A stretch of 64,000 bases of DNA from JAHFTY01 sp964584785 (GTDB lineage Bacteria > Acidobacteriota > Terriglobia > 20CM-2-55-15), in NCBI GenBank assembly GCA_964584785.1, contig CAZPBY010000040.1, positions 1-64,000 of the forward strand. The letters are read 5' to 3'. The first letter of the stretch is position 1; every line of letters begins with the position of its first letter. The notes beneath the pieces are model-generated. The model was not told the DNA's origin and made no database searches. It saw only the letters and a program-made list of their open reading frames with translations. Of this stretch, positions 15,925-25,232 are shown one piece after another. Position numbers and translations under genes: made by a program.

Positions 15925-18882
15925 ATGAGAACTTCTGTAGCGCGATACTTTGCGGTGTTTTGCCTCGCAATTCCACTGGCGACGGCTGGATGGCTGGAAC
16001 AGACAAATTCGACGAAACATATCGATCTGACTCTGACCGAAGGAACGTCGATGTCAGCCGCTCTCTCACCTGATGGTCGAACGCTTGCCATCGACCTGCT
16101 CGGATGTTTGTGGGTGCTTCCTTCTTCCGGCGGACAGGCGCGGCAGATATCGGATGAGTTCGGAGACATCCGGCAGCCGGTCTGGTCGCCGGATGGAAAG
16201 ACGATCGCGTTTCAGTCGTATCGTGACGGTGGATGGCATATCTGGACCGTCGCGTCAGACGGAACGGATTTGAAACAACGCACCTCCGGTCCGTTCGATG
16301 ATCGGGAACCCTACTGGTCGGCGGACGGAACCCGCATTGCGCTTTCATCCGATCGAAGCGGTAACTACGACATTTGGGAACTCACTCTCGCGAACGGCCA
16401 GTTGCGGCAGCTCACGAACAATCCGGCAAACGATTCCATGCCCACGTGGATCGGCGACGGCCGTGAAATCGGTTTCGTTTCGGACCGTCCGTCTTCTCCG
16501 GGCATCTGGGCCGTCGACACGAATGGACGGGAACGACTCGTTCAGCAGACTCCGGCTGCGCCAACGGCAGCGGCGTGGAGCGCGGACGGCAAAGTTCTGT
16601 ACAACCTCGTGGCCAACAATCAAAGCAGATTGATGTTCGGCACTGAAGTGATCAGCGCGAGTGAAGACGTGTTTCCATTCCGGCCGCAGTGGATCTCAAA
16701 CTCCGAATTCCTTTACACAGCCGACGGCAAAATCAAACGGCGAACACTCGGCACGGCGGCACCGCGAACGATCGAGTTCACCGCGAGAGTGCAGTTCGAT
16801 CGGACCAGTTACGCGCAAAAGCGTCGCGACTTCGATTCGACGTCGGCACAAGCGGTTCAAGGCAATCTCAAACCGGCAATCTCACCGGACGGCAAACAGA
16901 TCGCGTTTGCCGCACTCGGCGATTTGTGGATGATGACCATTGGCAGCAAACCTCAACGGATCACCAACGATGCGTTTGTAGAAACCGATCCCGTTTGGTC
17001 GCGTGACGGTAAGAGCCTGGTGTTCTCGTCGGATCGCTCCGGTTCGATGGACATCTGGATTCGCGACCTGCAAACCGGACAAGATCGGCGGCTCACCGAT
17101 CTTCCGGGCTCGGAATATGGCGCCGCATTGTCGCCGGACGGATCGCGCGCCGCATTCCTGAACGAGAGCGGTGAGGTCCACACCGTGAATCTGCGCAGCA
17201 GTGAGGTTCAGAAGATCCACGACGCGTCGTTCGAGCCTGGACGTCCGACGTGGTCACCGGACAGCAAGACCGTTCTGATATCGGTGTTGCAACCGTATTC
17301 GACGAAATATCGAGAGGGCACGAGTCAGATGCTCGCGATATCGCTGGACGACCGCACGGACCATCGTTACGTCCCGGTTCCACATCATTCCGTCGGTTTA
17401 CGCGAGGGTGACGGTCCCGTGTGGTCTCCGGACGGCACGAAGATGGCATTCGTCATGGAAGGCACGCTTTGGGTCATGGCGGTCAGCGCGAAAGGCGAAC
17501 CTGCGGGCCCGCCGCGCCGTTTGACGAGCGAATCCGCGGACAGTTTGAGTTGGACGGGCGATTCCCATCGCATTCTCTACGTCTCGATGGACAAACTGAG
17601 GCTGGTCTCCGTGGACGACGGGAAGATTCAGGATGTGCCGCTAGACCTGACGTGGCAACCGAAGAAACCTCAAGGCCGCAAAGTCATTCATGCGGGCCGC
17701 CTGTTTGACGGCAAGTCGGATGCGTTGCGGTCCGATATCGACATCGTCATCGAACAAAACCGTATCCGGAGCGTTGAAGCGCACCGAGCCGATCTGCACA
17801 CCGGTGAAGTGGTGGACGCATCCGGACTCACGGTGATGCCCGGTCTCATCGAGATCCACTCGCACTTCAGAAAAGACTACGGCCAAAAGCTCGGACGCAT
17901 TTGGCTATCTTACGGAATAACAACGGTCCGCAATCCCGCAGGCAATCCGTACGAATCCACGGAGGATCGCGAAGCGTTCGAGTCCGGCGCGCGCATTGGA
18001 CCGCGTTTTTATGCGACCGGTTATACGTTCGACGGATCGAGGATTTATTACTCAGGCAGCATGGGTCTGGAAGCGGGAGCACAGATCGATATCGAGCTCG
18101 AACGCTCGCGCCGTCTGGGTTATGACCTCATCAAAACGTACGTGCGGCTGCCCGACATTCTGCAAAAGCGTATCGTCGAGTTCGCGCATCAAAATGGAAT
18201 GCCGGTGACCTCGCACGAACTGTATCCGGCTGTGGCATTCGGCGCCGACGGAGTGGAGCACATTCGAGGCACAAGCCGTCGAGGTTATTCGCCGAAAGTC
18301 AGCGGGCTGAACTACAGCTATCGCGATGTGATCGATTTGCTGGCGGCATCCAAAATGACGATCACGCCCACGATCAATATTCAAGGTGGCGCTTTTGCGC
18401 TCGTCGCGTCGCGAACACCGGAGCTGGTGGATGATCCTCGGTTCACGGGCCTGTTTCCTTCCGCTGTCGTTCAGAGTGTTCGAACCAATATCCAGCGTGC
18501 GGCGCAATTCAACGACCGCATGGAACGCGAGGCCGCATTGAAGCCGCTCGGTGATACCGTTTTGAAGGTGACGCGAGCCGGAGGGAAGGTCGTGGCCGGA
18601 ACGGACGCTCCGATCAATCCATATGCGATCAGCCTGCTCGTGGAACTCGAACACTACGTCGATGGCGGGCTCACACCATTCCAGGCATTGCAGACCGCGA
18701 CGGTCAATTCCGCAGAAGCGCTCGGCGCCGGAGCAGATTTGGGGACGATTGAGGCGGGCAAGCTTGCCGATCTCGTCGCAGTGGACGGGAATCCGCTGCA
18801 GGACATTCGCGCGGCGCGAAAGACGCGCATTACGATTCGCAATGGCGAAGTATTTACTGTGACGGATCTGTTACGCAAATAG
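15925..18882 (+). CDS. Exported TolB-type propeller fused to amidohydrolase
   Basis: A 985-residue protein with a signal peptide (MRTSVARYFAVFCLAIPLATA). Residues about 40-570 hold a WD40-like (PD40/TolB) propeller with many SPDGK and WSPDG repeats. Residues 585-980 form a metal-dependent amidohydrolase of the imidazolonepropionase/prolidase-like group: HxH at His645/His647, then ITTVRNPAGNP, a KTYVRLPD lysine, further metal histidines in TSHELYP and GVEHIRG, and the catalytic Asp in AGTDAPINPYA. This fusion is common in Acidobacteria and fits hydrolysis of peptides or cyclic amides outside the cytoplasm. Substrate unknown. A second amidohydrolase is convergent 35 bases downstream. Confidence 0.9.
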   Translation: MRTSVARYFAVFCLAIPLATAGWLEQTNSTKHIDLTLTEGTSMSAALSPDGRTLAIDLLGCLWVLPSSGGQARQISDEFGDIRQPVWSPDGKTIAFQSYRDGGWHIWTVASDGTDLKQRTSGPFDDREPYWSADGTRIALSSDRSGNYDIWELTLANGQLRQLTNNPANDSMPTWIGDGREIGFVSDRPSSPGIWAVDTNGRERLVQQTPAAPTAAAWSADGKVLYNLVANNQSRLMFGTEVISASEDVFPFRPQWISNSEFLYTADGKIKRRTLGTAAPRTIEFTARVQFDRTSYAQKRRDFDSTSAQAVQGNLKPAISPDGKQIAFAALGDLWMMTIGSKPQRITNDAFVETDPVWSRDGKSLVFSSDRSGSMDIWIRDLQTGQDRRLTDLPGSEYGAALSPDGSRAAFLNESGEVHTVNLRSSEVQKIHDASFEPGRPTWSPDSKTVLISVLQPYSTKYREGTSQMLAISLDDRTDHRYVPVPHHSVGLREGDGPVWSPDGTKMAFVMEGTLWVMAVSAKGEPAGPPRRLTSESADSLSWTGDSHRILYVSMDKLRLVSVDDGKIQDVPLDLTWQPKKPQGRKVIHAGRLFDGKSDALRSDIDIVIEQNRIRSVEAHRADLHTGEVVDASGLTVMPGLIEIHSHFRKDYGQKLGRIWLSYGITTVRNPAGNPYESTEDREAFESGARIGPRFYATGYTFDGSRIYYSGSMGLEAGAQIDIELERSRRLGYDLIKTYVRLPDILQKRIVEFAHQNGMPVTSHELYPAVAFGADGVEHIRGTSRRGYSPKVSGLNYSYRDVIDLLAASKMTITPTINIQGGAFALVASRTPELVDDPRFTGLFPSAVVQSVRTNIQRAAQFNDRMEREAALKPLGDTVLKVTRAGGKVVAGTDAPINPYAISLLVELEHYVDGGLTPFQALQTATVNSAEALGAGADLGTIEAGKLADLVAVDGNPLQDIRAARKTRITIRNGEVFTVTDLLRK

Positions 18883-18917
18883 CGGAGACGTTTACCGAGC
18901 CGGCCGCACCGCCTTCA

Positions 18918-20177
18918 TTATTTGCTTTTCGTCTTATCCACCACAACGGCACCGCCTTTCATGACCCAGCGGACGTTGTTGATCACGACGTCGATGTTGG
19001 TCAGAGGATCGCCTTCGACGGCGACGATATCCGCATAGAATCCGGGCGCGACCCCGCCGATTTGTTTTTCCATCGCCAGCATTTTTGCTGCGGTGCCGGT
19101 GGCGGCGGAGAGCGCCTGTTCCGGCGACATTCCGGCCTTCACGAACCAACCGAGTTCGCGTGTGTTCTGACCGAACATGGTGTAGATCGCGTCCGAGCCC
19201 ATGACAATCTGCGCTCCGGCCCTGAACGCCTTTCTTGTCGTCTCGAGGTTGCGCGAGATGAAATCGGTCAGGCGCTCCTTGGCGCCCGGGGCGTAATTGA
19301 GCTTTTCCGCATTGTCGAAGTAGTACCGGTTATGGTCGATGGTGGGAACGTAATAGACCTTCTTGCGAACCATTTCGGCGATGGTCTCATCGTCCATGTC
19401 GGCCGCGTGCTCGAGCGAATCGGCGCCGGCGCGAATGGCGTCGCGGCCGCCGGTTGGGCCGTAGCTGTGGATCGCGACTTTCTTGCCCATCGCGTGCACG
19501 ACGTCGACGGCGGCTTTCATCTCTTCGTACATGACCGTCTGAAAACCCGTGACGTCCTGACCCGATCCTGTCGAGCCGAATATCTTGATCCAATCGACGC
19601 CTGCAGCCAGCTGTTGGCGGGCCGATCGCGCAAAGTCGCCGGGGCCGTTGCCTTCACCACAACCGAGCGGATTGCCCGCAGGATTGAAAACGCTTCGCTG
19701 GGCCCGGAGACCGCAGCCCACGACGAGCATGCGGGGGCCGACCCACACACCCATGTTGATCAGATCGCGCATCGTGATGTCGACGTACTCTCTGGCGTTC
19801 ATATCGCGCACCGTCGTCACGCCGGATTCGAGCGTCTTCTTTAAAGCGTCCTGACCGAGAACCATGTTCATTGCCGCAGAGCGGTTGCCGGGAAGGAAGG
19901 CGCCTGGACCGTAAGTCATATGCGTGTGAGCGTCGACCATTCCGGGGATTCCCGTGAAGCGCGTGAGATCGATCACTTCGGAACCCGACGGAATAGCGCT
20001 GGCGGCAGTGATCACGGCGGTGATTCGGTCGTTATCGACGATGACGATCGCGTTAGGTACGACTCGACCTGTACCGTCGACGAGTTTTCCAAACTTGATT
20101 GCTTTCGTAGCAGCGACGGCCGGCGCTGCGATCAAAACAACCAGCAGCATCGAAATCACAAATTGTTTGGGTTTCAT
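18918..20177 (-). CDS. Exported amidohydrolase (imidazolonepropionase/prolidase-like)
   Basis: A 419-residue protein with a signal peptide (MKPKQFVISMLLVVLIAAPAVA). The amidohydrolase metal site is complete: GMVDAHTHM, the lysine in VDWIKIFGS, VAIHSYG, SLEHAADM and the Asp in MGSDAIY. The C-terminal composite sheet ends ADIVAVEGDPLTNI. It belongs to the Sgx9260/Xaa-Pro or Xaa-Arg dipeptidase-like amidohydrolases. The start was moved from 20195 to 20177 so that the signal peptide begins the protein. It converges on the propeller-amidohydrolase gene and may act on the same pool of peptides. Confidence 0.9.
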   Translation of the reverse strand: MKPKQFVISMLLVVLIAAPAVAATKAIKFGKLVDGTGRVVPNAIVIVDNDRITAVITAASAIPSGSEVIDLTRFTGIPGMVDAHTHMTYGPGAFLPGNRSAAMNMVLGQDALKKTLESGVTTVRDMNAREYVDITMRDLINMGVWVGPRMLVVGCGLRAQRSVFNPAGNPLGCGEGNGPGDFARSARQQLAAGVDWIKIFGSTGSGQDVTGFQTVMYEEMKAAVDVVHAMGKKVAIHSYGPTGGRDAIRAGADSLEHAADMDDETIAEMVRKKVYYVPTIDHNRYYFDNAEKLNYAPGAKERLTDFISRNLETTRKAFRAGAQIVMGSDAIYTMFGQNTRELGWFVKAGMSPEQALSAATGTAAKMLAMEKQIGGVAPGFYADIVAVEGDPLTNIDVVINNVRWVMKGGAVVVDKTKSK

Positions 20178-20267
20178 GCGGTAAACGTATATCACATCAC
20201 TGGAGGAACCTGCGTTCGGCGCACGCGCTGGAAGTCTGTCGCTTTTCGCACGCCTCCGGCATGGAAC

Positions 20268-20283
20268 GCCGGCTGAAGCCGGC
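20268..20283. repeat. Short GC-rich palindrome, REP-like
   Basis: GCCGGC-TGAA-GCCGGC is a perfect 6-base stem with a 4-base loop, overlapping the 3' end of the RNase Z gene. The wider context (GGAACGCCGGCTGAAGCCGG) looks like the dispersed palindromes common in acidobacterial intergenic DNA. Only one copy is in this window. Confidence 0.5.
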
Positions 20284-20285
20284 GC

Positions 20286-21200
20286 CTACAGGTCGATTTC
20301 GAGAAGGTCGCGGCCGATCGTGATGGGTTCGAAGATCGAGCGCGCATCGTCGGCGATCCGGGCCACCTGACGGCCGTCATAGCGCGAGCTGAAGTGAGTC
20401 GCGATCAGAGTCTCGACGCGAGCTTCTTTCGCGACGCGGGCGGCATCTTCCATGGTGGAGTGTTTGCGGTCGCGCGCCATGTCGATCTCGTCGGAACCGA
20501 AAGTGGTTTCGTGCACCAACGCCGTGCACTCGTGCGCGAGTTCGATGGAACGTTCGCTGAACTGCGTGTCGAGGCAATACGCGACGGACTTCCCGCGCCG
20601 TTTCGGTCCCATAACCTGATCCGGCTGGATCACACGGCCGTCATCCAGCGTGATCGTTTCACCGTGCTGCAGCTTTCCGAAAAGCGGACCGCGAGGAATC
20701 TCCAGGTCGATCGCGCGCTCGAGATTGAACACGCCGGGCTTGTCCTTCTCCTGGAATCGCCAACCGAGGCAAAAAATCGAATGGTCGAGAGGGAGGGCTT
20801 CGACGTAATACTCCTCTTCATCCAGAACGCGGCCGCGAAAACCTCGCGGAAATTCCTGCACTTTCAAACCGAATTTGAACTGCGCATCGCTGCTGCGAAA
20901 AGCGGCGTTTAGAAAGGCTCTCAGACCTTCGGGACCGAAAACGTTGAGCGGCTCTTCGCGGCCATCGAGTTGGAGTGTGCTGATGAGTCCGGCAATTCCG
21001 TAAAGGTGATCACCATGGAGATGTCCGATGAAGATGCTGTGAATGCGGCTGCGCTTCACGCTCGAGCGCATGATCTGCAGTTGCGTGCCTTCGCCGCAAT
21101 CGAACAGAAACACGTCTCCGTCGCGGATCAGCGCGGTCGATGATAGCCCGCGAGTCAGGGTCGGCACAGCGGAACTGGTCCCAAGGAGAACAATCTTCAT
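20286..21200 (-). CDS. rnz: Ribonuclease Z
   Basis: A 304-residue cytoplasmic endonuclease that removes the 3' trailer of tRNA precursors. It has the metallo-beta-lactamase signature GHLHGDHLYGI, the N-terminal MKIVLLGTSSAVPT, the PLDHSIFCLGWRF block and the C-terminal ATHFSSRYDGR (motif V with the exosite-linked region between). The length matches bacterial single-length RNase Z. The gene stands alone between two convergent or divergent peptidase genes. Confidence 0.95.
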   Translation of the reverse strand: MKIVLLGTSSAVPTLTRGLSSTALIRDGDVFLFDCGEGTQLQIMRSSVKRSRIHSIFIGHLHGDHLYGIAGLISTLQLDGREEPLNVFGPEGLRAFLNAAFRSSDAQFKFGLKVQEFPRGFRGRVLDEEEYYVEALPLDHSIFCLGWRFQEKDKPGVFNLERAIDLEIPRGPLFGKLQHGETITLDDGRVIQPDQVMGPKRRGKSVAYCLDTQFSERSIELAHECTALVHETTFGSDEIDMARDRKHSTMEDAARVAKEARVETLIATHFSSRYDGRQVARIADDARSIFEPITIGRDLLEIDL

Positions 21201-21263
21201 ACTTAATCGCCCGGCGTTTTTAGCTTAACATGCGGGTTTAAATCCGTTGCCGGAGGGCCGTAT

Positions 21264-23297
21264 ATGAAACGTGGGATTGCCGCGATCGCTGTGATCGTTC
21301 TGCTGGCGTTGACTGCAGCCGCCCAACAAAAACCGATCACGGTGGACGATGTGATGGACATTGTCGGTGCGTCAAGTCCGGAGATCTCGCCGGATGGCCA
21401 CTGGATCATTTACTCGCGATCGGAATTGAACTGGAAAGACAACAAGCGGCAATCGTCGGTCTGGATGATCTCGATCGACGGCACGGAACACTTCCGGCTC
21501 ACCTCGAACGAATCGGATTCGGCAGTTTCGTGGTCTCCGGACAGCAAAACGATTGCGTTCCTTTCAAGCCGCGCTGCTCCGGTGGCCGGCCCAGCGACTG
21601 AGGGTGTTGGCGGGAATGGTCCCGGCGGAAACGGGCCGGGCGCCGGCCGGCAGGTTTGGCTGATTCGCGTTTCCGGCGGCGAAGCGTGGAAGTTGACGGA
21701 CCACAAGGACGGCGTATCCAGCTTCGAATGGGCGCCGGATGGAACGTCCATCCTTTTCATCGCCGCTGATGCACGTGGTGACGAACCGAGAGGCGAAGAT
21801 GCATTCGCAGTAGACGAAGGCGCCAACGGTCAGGGAAGAGGACGCTGGTCGAACATTTGGGCAATCGACGTCGCGGAGAAGAAGGAGCGTCAGGTCACGA
21901 AGGAACAGTGGATCCTCAACACGCTTGCAGTTTCGCCCGATGGCAGACAGGTTGCCGTACACGCGCGACGCGAGAATGAGCGCAACAACGGCAATCTTTC
22001 CGAAATCCTAACGGTGGACCTGGCGAACGGCGCGGTCACGAAGATCACCGACAATCGTGCTCCGGAATCGCAAGTCCAGTGGGCGCCCGATGGGAAATCG
22101 CTTTCATACATGTCGCCCCACGACAAAGAATGGGAACTCTACAATTCAAAACTGCGGCTGGTCGATCTCGCAACGAAGCAATCCCGTCTGCTTTCAGGAA
22201 AGTTCGAGGGCAGCATTAATCGTTATTTTTGGTCGGAGGACGGAAAGAAGCTCTACTTCTCGGGTCAACACGGCGTTACGCAAAACATGTTTGAGCTCGA
22301 CGTCGCATCCGGCGCGGTCAGACAGTTGACCGAGGAGAAAGGCATGCTGCGCGTGGCGTCGATGTCGAAAGACCTCAAGATTGCAGCAGCCACGTTCGAC
22401 ACTCCTCAAAAGCCCTCCGATATCGATGTGCTCAATCTCGCCACGCTCGAACGAAAGGAACTCACGGATCTCAATCCTCAGGTGAAGAACTTCGCCGCGC
22501 CGAGGACCGAAGTCATGCAGTGGCGCAGCCAGGACGGAACCGAGATCGAAGGCATTCTTTACCTTCCGGCGGAGCGCAAGGAAGGCGAGAAGCTTCCCTT
22601 CATTCTGGACATTCATGGAGGGCCGGCCGGCGTGTGGTCGTATGGCTTCGGCGGCATGGCCAATGTCTACACCGGACGCGGCATCGCGGTGCTTCGTCCC
22701 AACGTGCGCGGAAGCAGCGGGTACACGGATGCACTGCTTCGTGGCAACATGAAGGATATCGGAGGCGGCGATTACTGGGATGCGATGAGCGGCGTCGACG
22801 CGGTGATTGCCAGGGGCGTCGCGGATTCCACAAGGATGGCCGTGCGCGGCTGGAGTTACGGCGGAATCCTCGGTGGATGGACGATCACGCAGACAGATCG
22901 ATTCAAGGCGGCCTCCCTCGGCGCTATGGTGACGGACTGGGCTTCCGAATATGCGATGGGGTTCAACAACGACATCCGGCTTTGGTACATCGGCGGCACA
23001 CCCTGGGAGAACGCTCAACGGTATCGGGAGCAATCGTCGTACTCACACATTGCAAACGTGAAGACGCCGACGATTTTGTTTCACGGAGAGAACGACACCA
23101 CCGACACGATCGGACAGTCGATGATGTTCTATCAGGGATTGAAAGACCGCGGAGTTCCCGTGAAATTCCTGCGATTCCCGCGCGAACCGCACGGTTTCAA
23201 TGAACCTCGGCATCAACGCACACGGGACATGGAAGAGATTGCTTGGCTGGAAAAGTATCTTCGCGGAACGGAATTTAAGGTGGAAGCGCGGAAGTAA
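21264..23297 (+). CDS. Exported S9 family (DPP IV/acylaminoacyl-type) serine peptidase
   Basis: A 677-residue protein with a signal peptide (KRGIAAIAVIVLLALTAAAQ). Residues about 30-410 form a beta propeller (ISPDGHWIIYSRS, VSWSPDSKTIAF). The C-terminal alpha/beta hydrolase has the triad Ser531 (GWSYGG), Asp611 (GENDTTD) and His643 (EPHGFNEPRH). Such enzymes release dipeptides or acylated residues from short peptides. A Gly/Pro/Asn-rich insertion lies near residues 110-130 (GNGPGGNGPGAG). The start follows GGAGGG. A 17-base terminator hairpin lies just downstream. Confidence 0.93.
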   Translation: MKRGIAAIAVIVLLALTAAAQQKPITVDDVMDIVGASSPEISPDGHWIIYSRSELNWKDNKRQSSVWMISIDGTEHFRLTSNESDSAVSWSPDSKTIAFLSSRAAPVAGPATEGVGGNGPGGNGPGAGRQVWLIRVSGGEAWKLTDHKDGVSSFEWAPDGTSILFIAADARGDEPRGEDAFAVDEGANGQGRGRWSNIWAIDVAEKKERQVTKEQWILNTLAVSPDGRQVAVHARRENERNNGNLSEILTVDLANGAVTKITDNRAPESQVQWAPDGKSLSYMSPHDKEWELYNSKLRLVDLATKQSRLLSGKFEGSINRYFWSEDGKKLYFSGQHGVTQNMFELDVASGAVRQLTEEKGMLRVASMSKDLKIAAATFDTPQKPSDIDVLNLATLERKELTDLNPQVKNFAAPRTEVMQWRSQDGTEIEGILYLPAERKEGEKLPFILDIHGGPAGVWSYGFGGMANVYTGRGIAVLRPNVRGSSGYTDALLRGNMKDIGGGDYWDAMSGVDAVIARGVADSTRMAVRGWSYGGILGGWTITQTDRFKAASLGAMVTDWASEYAMGFNNDIRLWYIGGTPWENAQRYREQSSYSHIANVKTPTILFHGENDTTDTIGQSMMFYQGLKDRGVPVKFLRFPREPHGFNEPRHQRTRDMEEIAWLEKYLRGTEFKVEARK

Positions 23298-23302
23298 AGG
23301 CT

Positions 23303-23340
23303 CGAAGCCCGTCAGATCACAAATGATCTGACGGGCTTCG
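23303..23340. terminator. Strong bidirectional hairpin terminator
   Basis: CGAAGCCCGTCAGATCA (23303-23319) pairs perfectly over 17 bases with TGATCTGACGGGCTTCG (23324-23340), with a CAAA loop. It lies between the convergent S9 peptidase and DD-peptidase genes. Confidence 0.8.
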
Positions 23341-23350
23341 TGAGGTTTCG

Positions 23351-24553
23351 TTAATTGTTGGACCGGTGAGCCGAAACAGTGGCCGACTGGCTTCCGCCGC
23401 ATTCGGCGATCAGGTTCTTCAACAGGTTGTCCTGCATTCTCCGGTACGTGTTGACCGATCCCTTGGTGTTGAAAATCGCGAAAAGCACCGGACCGCGGTC
23501 GCGTGTATAGATGATGCCGGCGAGTGTGCTCACACCACCGTCGGTTCCCGGAAGCGTTCCCGTCTTCGCAACGACAGTTCCACGATAATCGAATGCCGTT
23601 AACCGAGCGTGCAGGGTACCCGGGTCGACCCCCGCGACCGGCATGACGTCCTCCGGAAGCATATTGTGAAGATTCAGCCATCCGACAAGTTGACGCATGA
23701 GCACCACCACGCCATTGGGTGTGATCCGGTTGTAATCCAATCCGGACGTGTGGCTCAAAGAAACCTCGGACGGTTTTAACCCGACTTCTTTAAACAGGAA
23801 ATTCTCGACGCCCTTCGGGCCGCCAATCGCTTCACCGAGACGTTCAGCGGTTTGATTGACACTGTGTGCGTTTTGAACAAACACGATGTCGCGAAGGCTC
23901 GACGAGAGATGGCTCGCGATTTTATTTCCTCGAACCGCACCCTGACGTGTTGGGCCCGTCCAACGGATCCCCATCTTTTTAAGGAGGGCTTCCACCCGTT
24001 TCGTTGCCGTGTCGGTTGAAAGAAACGTGTTGTAAGTCAGGGGACCGGTGACGATCAGGCTTCCCGTTACGCGGGAGATTCCAGAACTCAAAACCTGGTG
24101 TGCCAAACGCGTCAGGTCCGTTGCGGTCAAAACGGGATCGCCGCTAGTAAATAAGATGAGATCGCCCGTTAGCGTTCTCTTTTTCTCGTTCACATCACCG
24201 TCCGCGTAGAACGCGGTTTCAAAATGGTATTCCGGACCCAACTTGAACAACGCGGCGAACGACGTTGCAACCTTGGTAACCGATGCCGGGTTGAAGCCTT
24301 CGTCGCGGTTTAATTCTGCGAAAACCTGACTACCATCAAGCGATTCGATCAGCAGGCCCTGCGTGTCGAGATGCAGACCTCTTAATGCGAGTTCGTTCAG
24401 GTATTTGGTTTCGGAGATCGTTGTGTAACGCTCCGGAGCCGGTCGTTTATCGCTTGCGGATGAAGGACCAATGGCGTGGGCGGTTTCCTGAGCCTGAATC
24501 GGCCAAAAAATGAACAATATCAAACAGCAGGTGAATAGTAGATACCGCCTCAT
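23351..24553 (-). CDS. dacB: D-alanyl-D-alanine carboxypeptidase/endopeptidase (PBP4, S13)
   Basis: A 400-residue periplasmic peptidoglycan peptidase. After a signal peptide (residues 1-21) the three penicillin-binding motifs are present: SxxK as PASVTKVAT, SxN as AHSVNQTAE and KTG as VVAKTGTLPG. The family removes the terminal D-Ala or cleaves cross-links during wall remodelling. The length is slightly short of E. coli PBP4 (477), mainly in the inserted domain. It is the divergent neighbour of csrA across a region with a large palindrome. Confidence 0.92.
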   Translation of the reverse strand: MRRYLLFTCCLILFIFWPIQAQETAHAIGPSSASDKRPAPERYTTISETKYLNELALRGLHLDTQGLLIESLDGSQVFAELNRDEGFNPASVTKVATSFAALFKLGPEYHFETAFYADGDVNEKKRTLTGDLILFTSGDPVLTATDLTRLAHQVLSSGISRVTGSLIVTGPLTYNTFLSTDTATKRVEALLKKMGIRWTGPTRQGAVRGNKIASHLSSSLRDIVFVQNAHSVNQTAERLGEAIGGPKGVENFLFKEVGLKPSEVSLSHTSGLDYNRITPNGVVVLMRQLVGWLNLHNMLPEDVMPVAGVDPGTLHARLTAFDYRGTVVAKTGTLPGTDGGVSTLAGIIYTRDRGPVLFAIFNTKGSVNTYRRMQDNLLKNLIAECGGSQSATVSAHRSNN

Positions 24554-24681
24554 GCGGGGACTATCCGACGGACCAGAATCGCTTTCAAATACGTATCCTC
24601 CTCAAAAGCTGGACAATTGTGGCAGAAAGACGTGAGAATGAGAAGACATCAAATTTGTCTTGTAGCGAAGAATACAGTAGT

Positions 24682-24779
24682 TGGGTCCTTTTGAAATTCG
24701 GACGGAGGAACATTTCGAAAGCCTTGATTCAATGAGTGTCAACGAAACGTTCCTCCGTCCCGAATTTCAAAAGGACCCA
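24682..24779. repeat. Long imperfect palindrome, MITE- or REPIN-like
   Basis: The left arm (24682-24717) begins TGGGTCCTTTTGAAATTC and continues GGACGGAGGAAC. The right arm (24743-24779) is its reverse complement, with one extra C and one mismatch. The 25-base centre contains the small palindrome TTGATTCAA. No transposase is encoded. Arms this long and near-perfect suggest recent insertion of a miniature element or REP pair. It could also fold in RNA upstream of csrA. Confidence 0.7.
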
Positions 24780-24851
24780 TTTCCAAGAATTCGCATGTAT
24801 TTTTCGCACCATCTGATACGCTCTTTACTCTGTAGAGAGAGACACTGGTCA

Positions 24852-24870
24852 GGAGGTTAGAGACGCCTCT
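24852..24870 (+). promoter_or_regulatory. csrA leader hairpin masking an AGGAGG box
   Basis: AGGAGG (24851-24856) can pair through GGAGG with CCTCT (24866-24870), leaving a 9-base loop. The box lies 15 bases from the ATG, too far for normal initiation unless folded. AGGA is the core of CsrA-binding sites, so feedback control of csrA translation is plausible but inferred. Confidence 0.35.
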
Positions 24871-24871
24871 C

Positions 24872-25126
24872 ATGCTGATAATTAGTAGAAAAAAGGAAGA
24901 AAAGATCGTAATCGCGGGCGACATCGAGATCACCATCCTCGAAGTCGGTCGAAATCGAGTCCGGTTCGGCATCAAAGCACCCAAGCATATTCCAATCCAG
25001 ACACGGGTGAAAACCGGCCTTACGCCGGTAGTAGATACGACTGGCACTCCGGCTCAGCAGCCTCGTGATCAATCATCCACCGTACGCGAGTTCCCGATTG
25101 CCGTTGGGATGTCCAAGGAAGCCTGA
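24872..25126 (+). CDS. csrA: Carbon storage regulator CsrA
   Basis: An 84-residue RNA-binding protein that blocks or stabilises target mRNAs. The family core MLIISRKKEEKIVIAGDI, then ITILEVGRNRVRFGIKAPKHI, is clear; the RNA-contacting Arg near position 44 is present in IQTRVK. After residue 48 the sequence leaves the family and forms a polar tail rich in Thr, Pro and Gln, making it longer than the usual 60-70 residues. It lies upstream of the TPR-yvcK-glmUS cluster in the same direction, 106 bases away. Confidence 0.93.
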   Translation: MLIISRKKEEKIVIAGDIEITILEVGRNRVRFGIKAPKHIPIQTRVKTGLTPVVDTTGTPAQQPRDQSSTVREFPIAVGMSKEA

Positions 25127-25232
25127 TTTCAAACCAGGCCTCGCAACCAGCCTGCCGAGGCTCGCTCGCTTGACTTTCATTGGGGCATCTTTTATAAGTT
25201 GCCTATTCTCTAGTATTTGAGTCGGGCGAGCG

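Larger units (their letters stand above)
24554..24871. other. Intergenic region dacB-csrA
   Basis: These 318 bases hold no supportable gene. They contain the 98-base imperfect palindrome at 24682-24779 and, after it, an AT-rich stretch that should carry the csrA promoter. The two genes diverge from this region. Confidence 0.6.
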
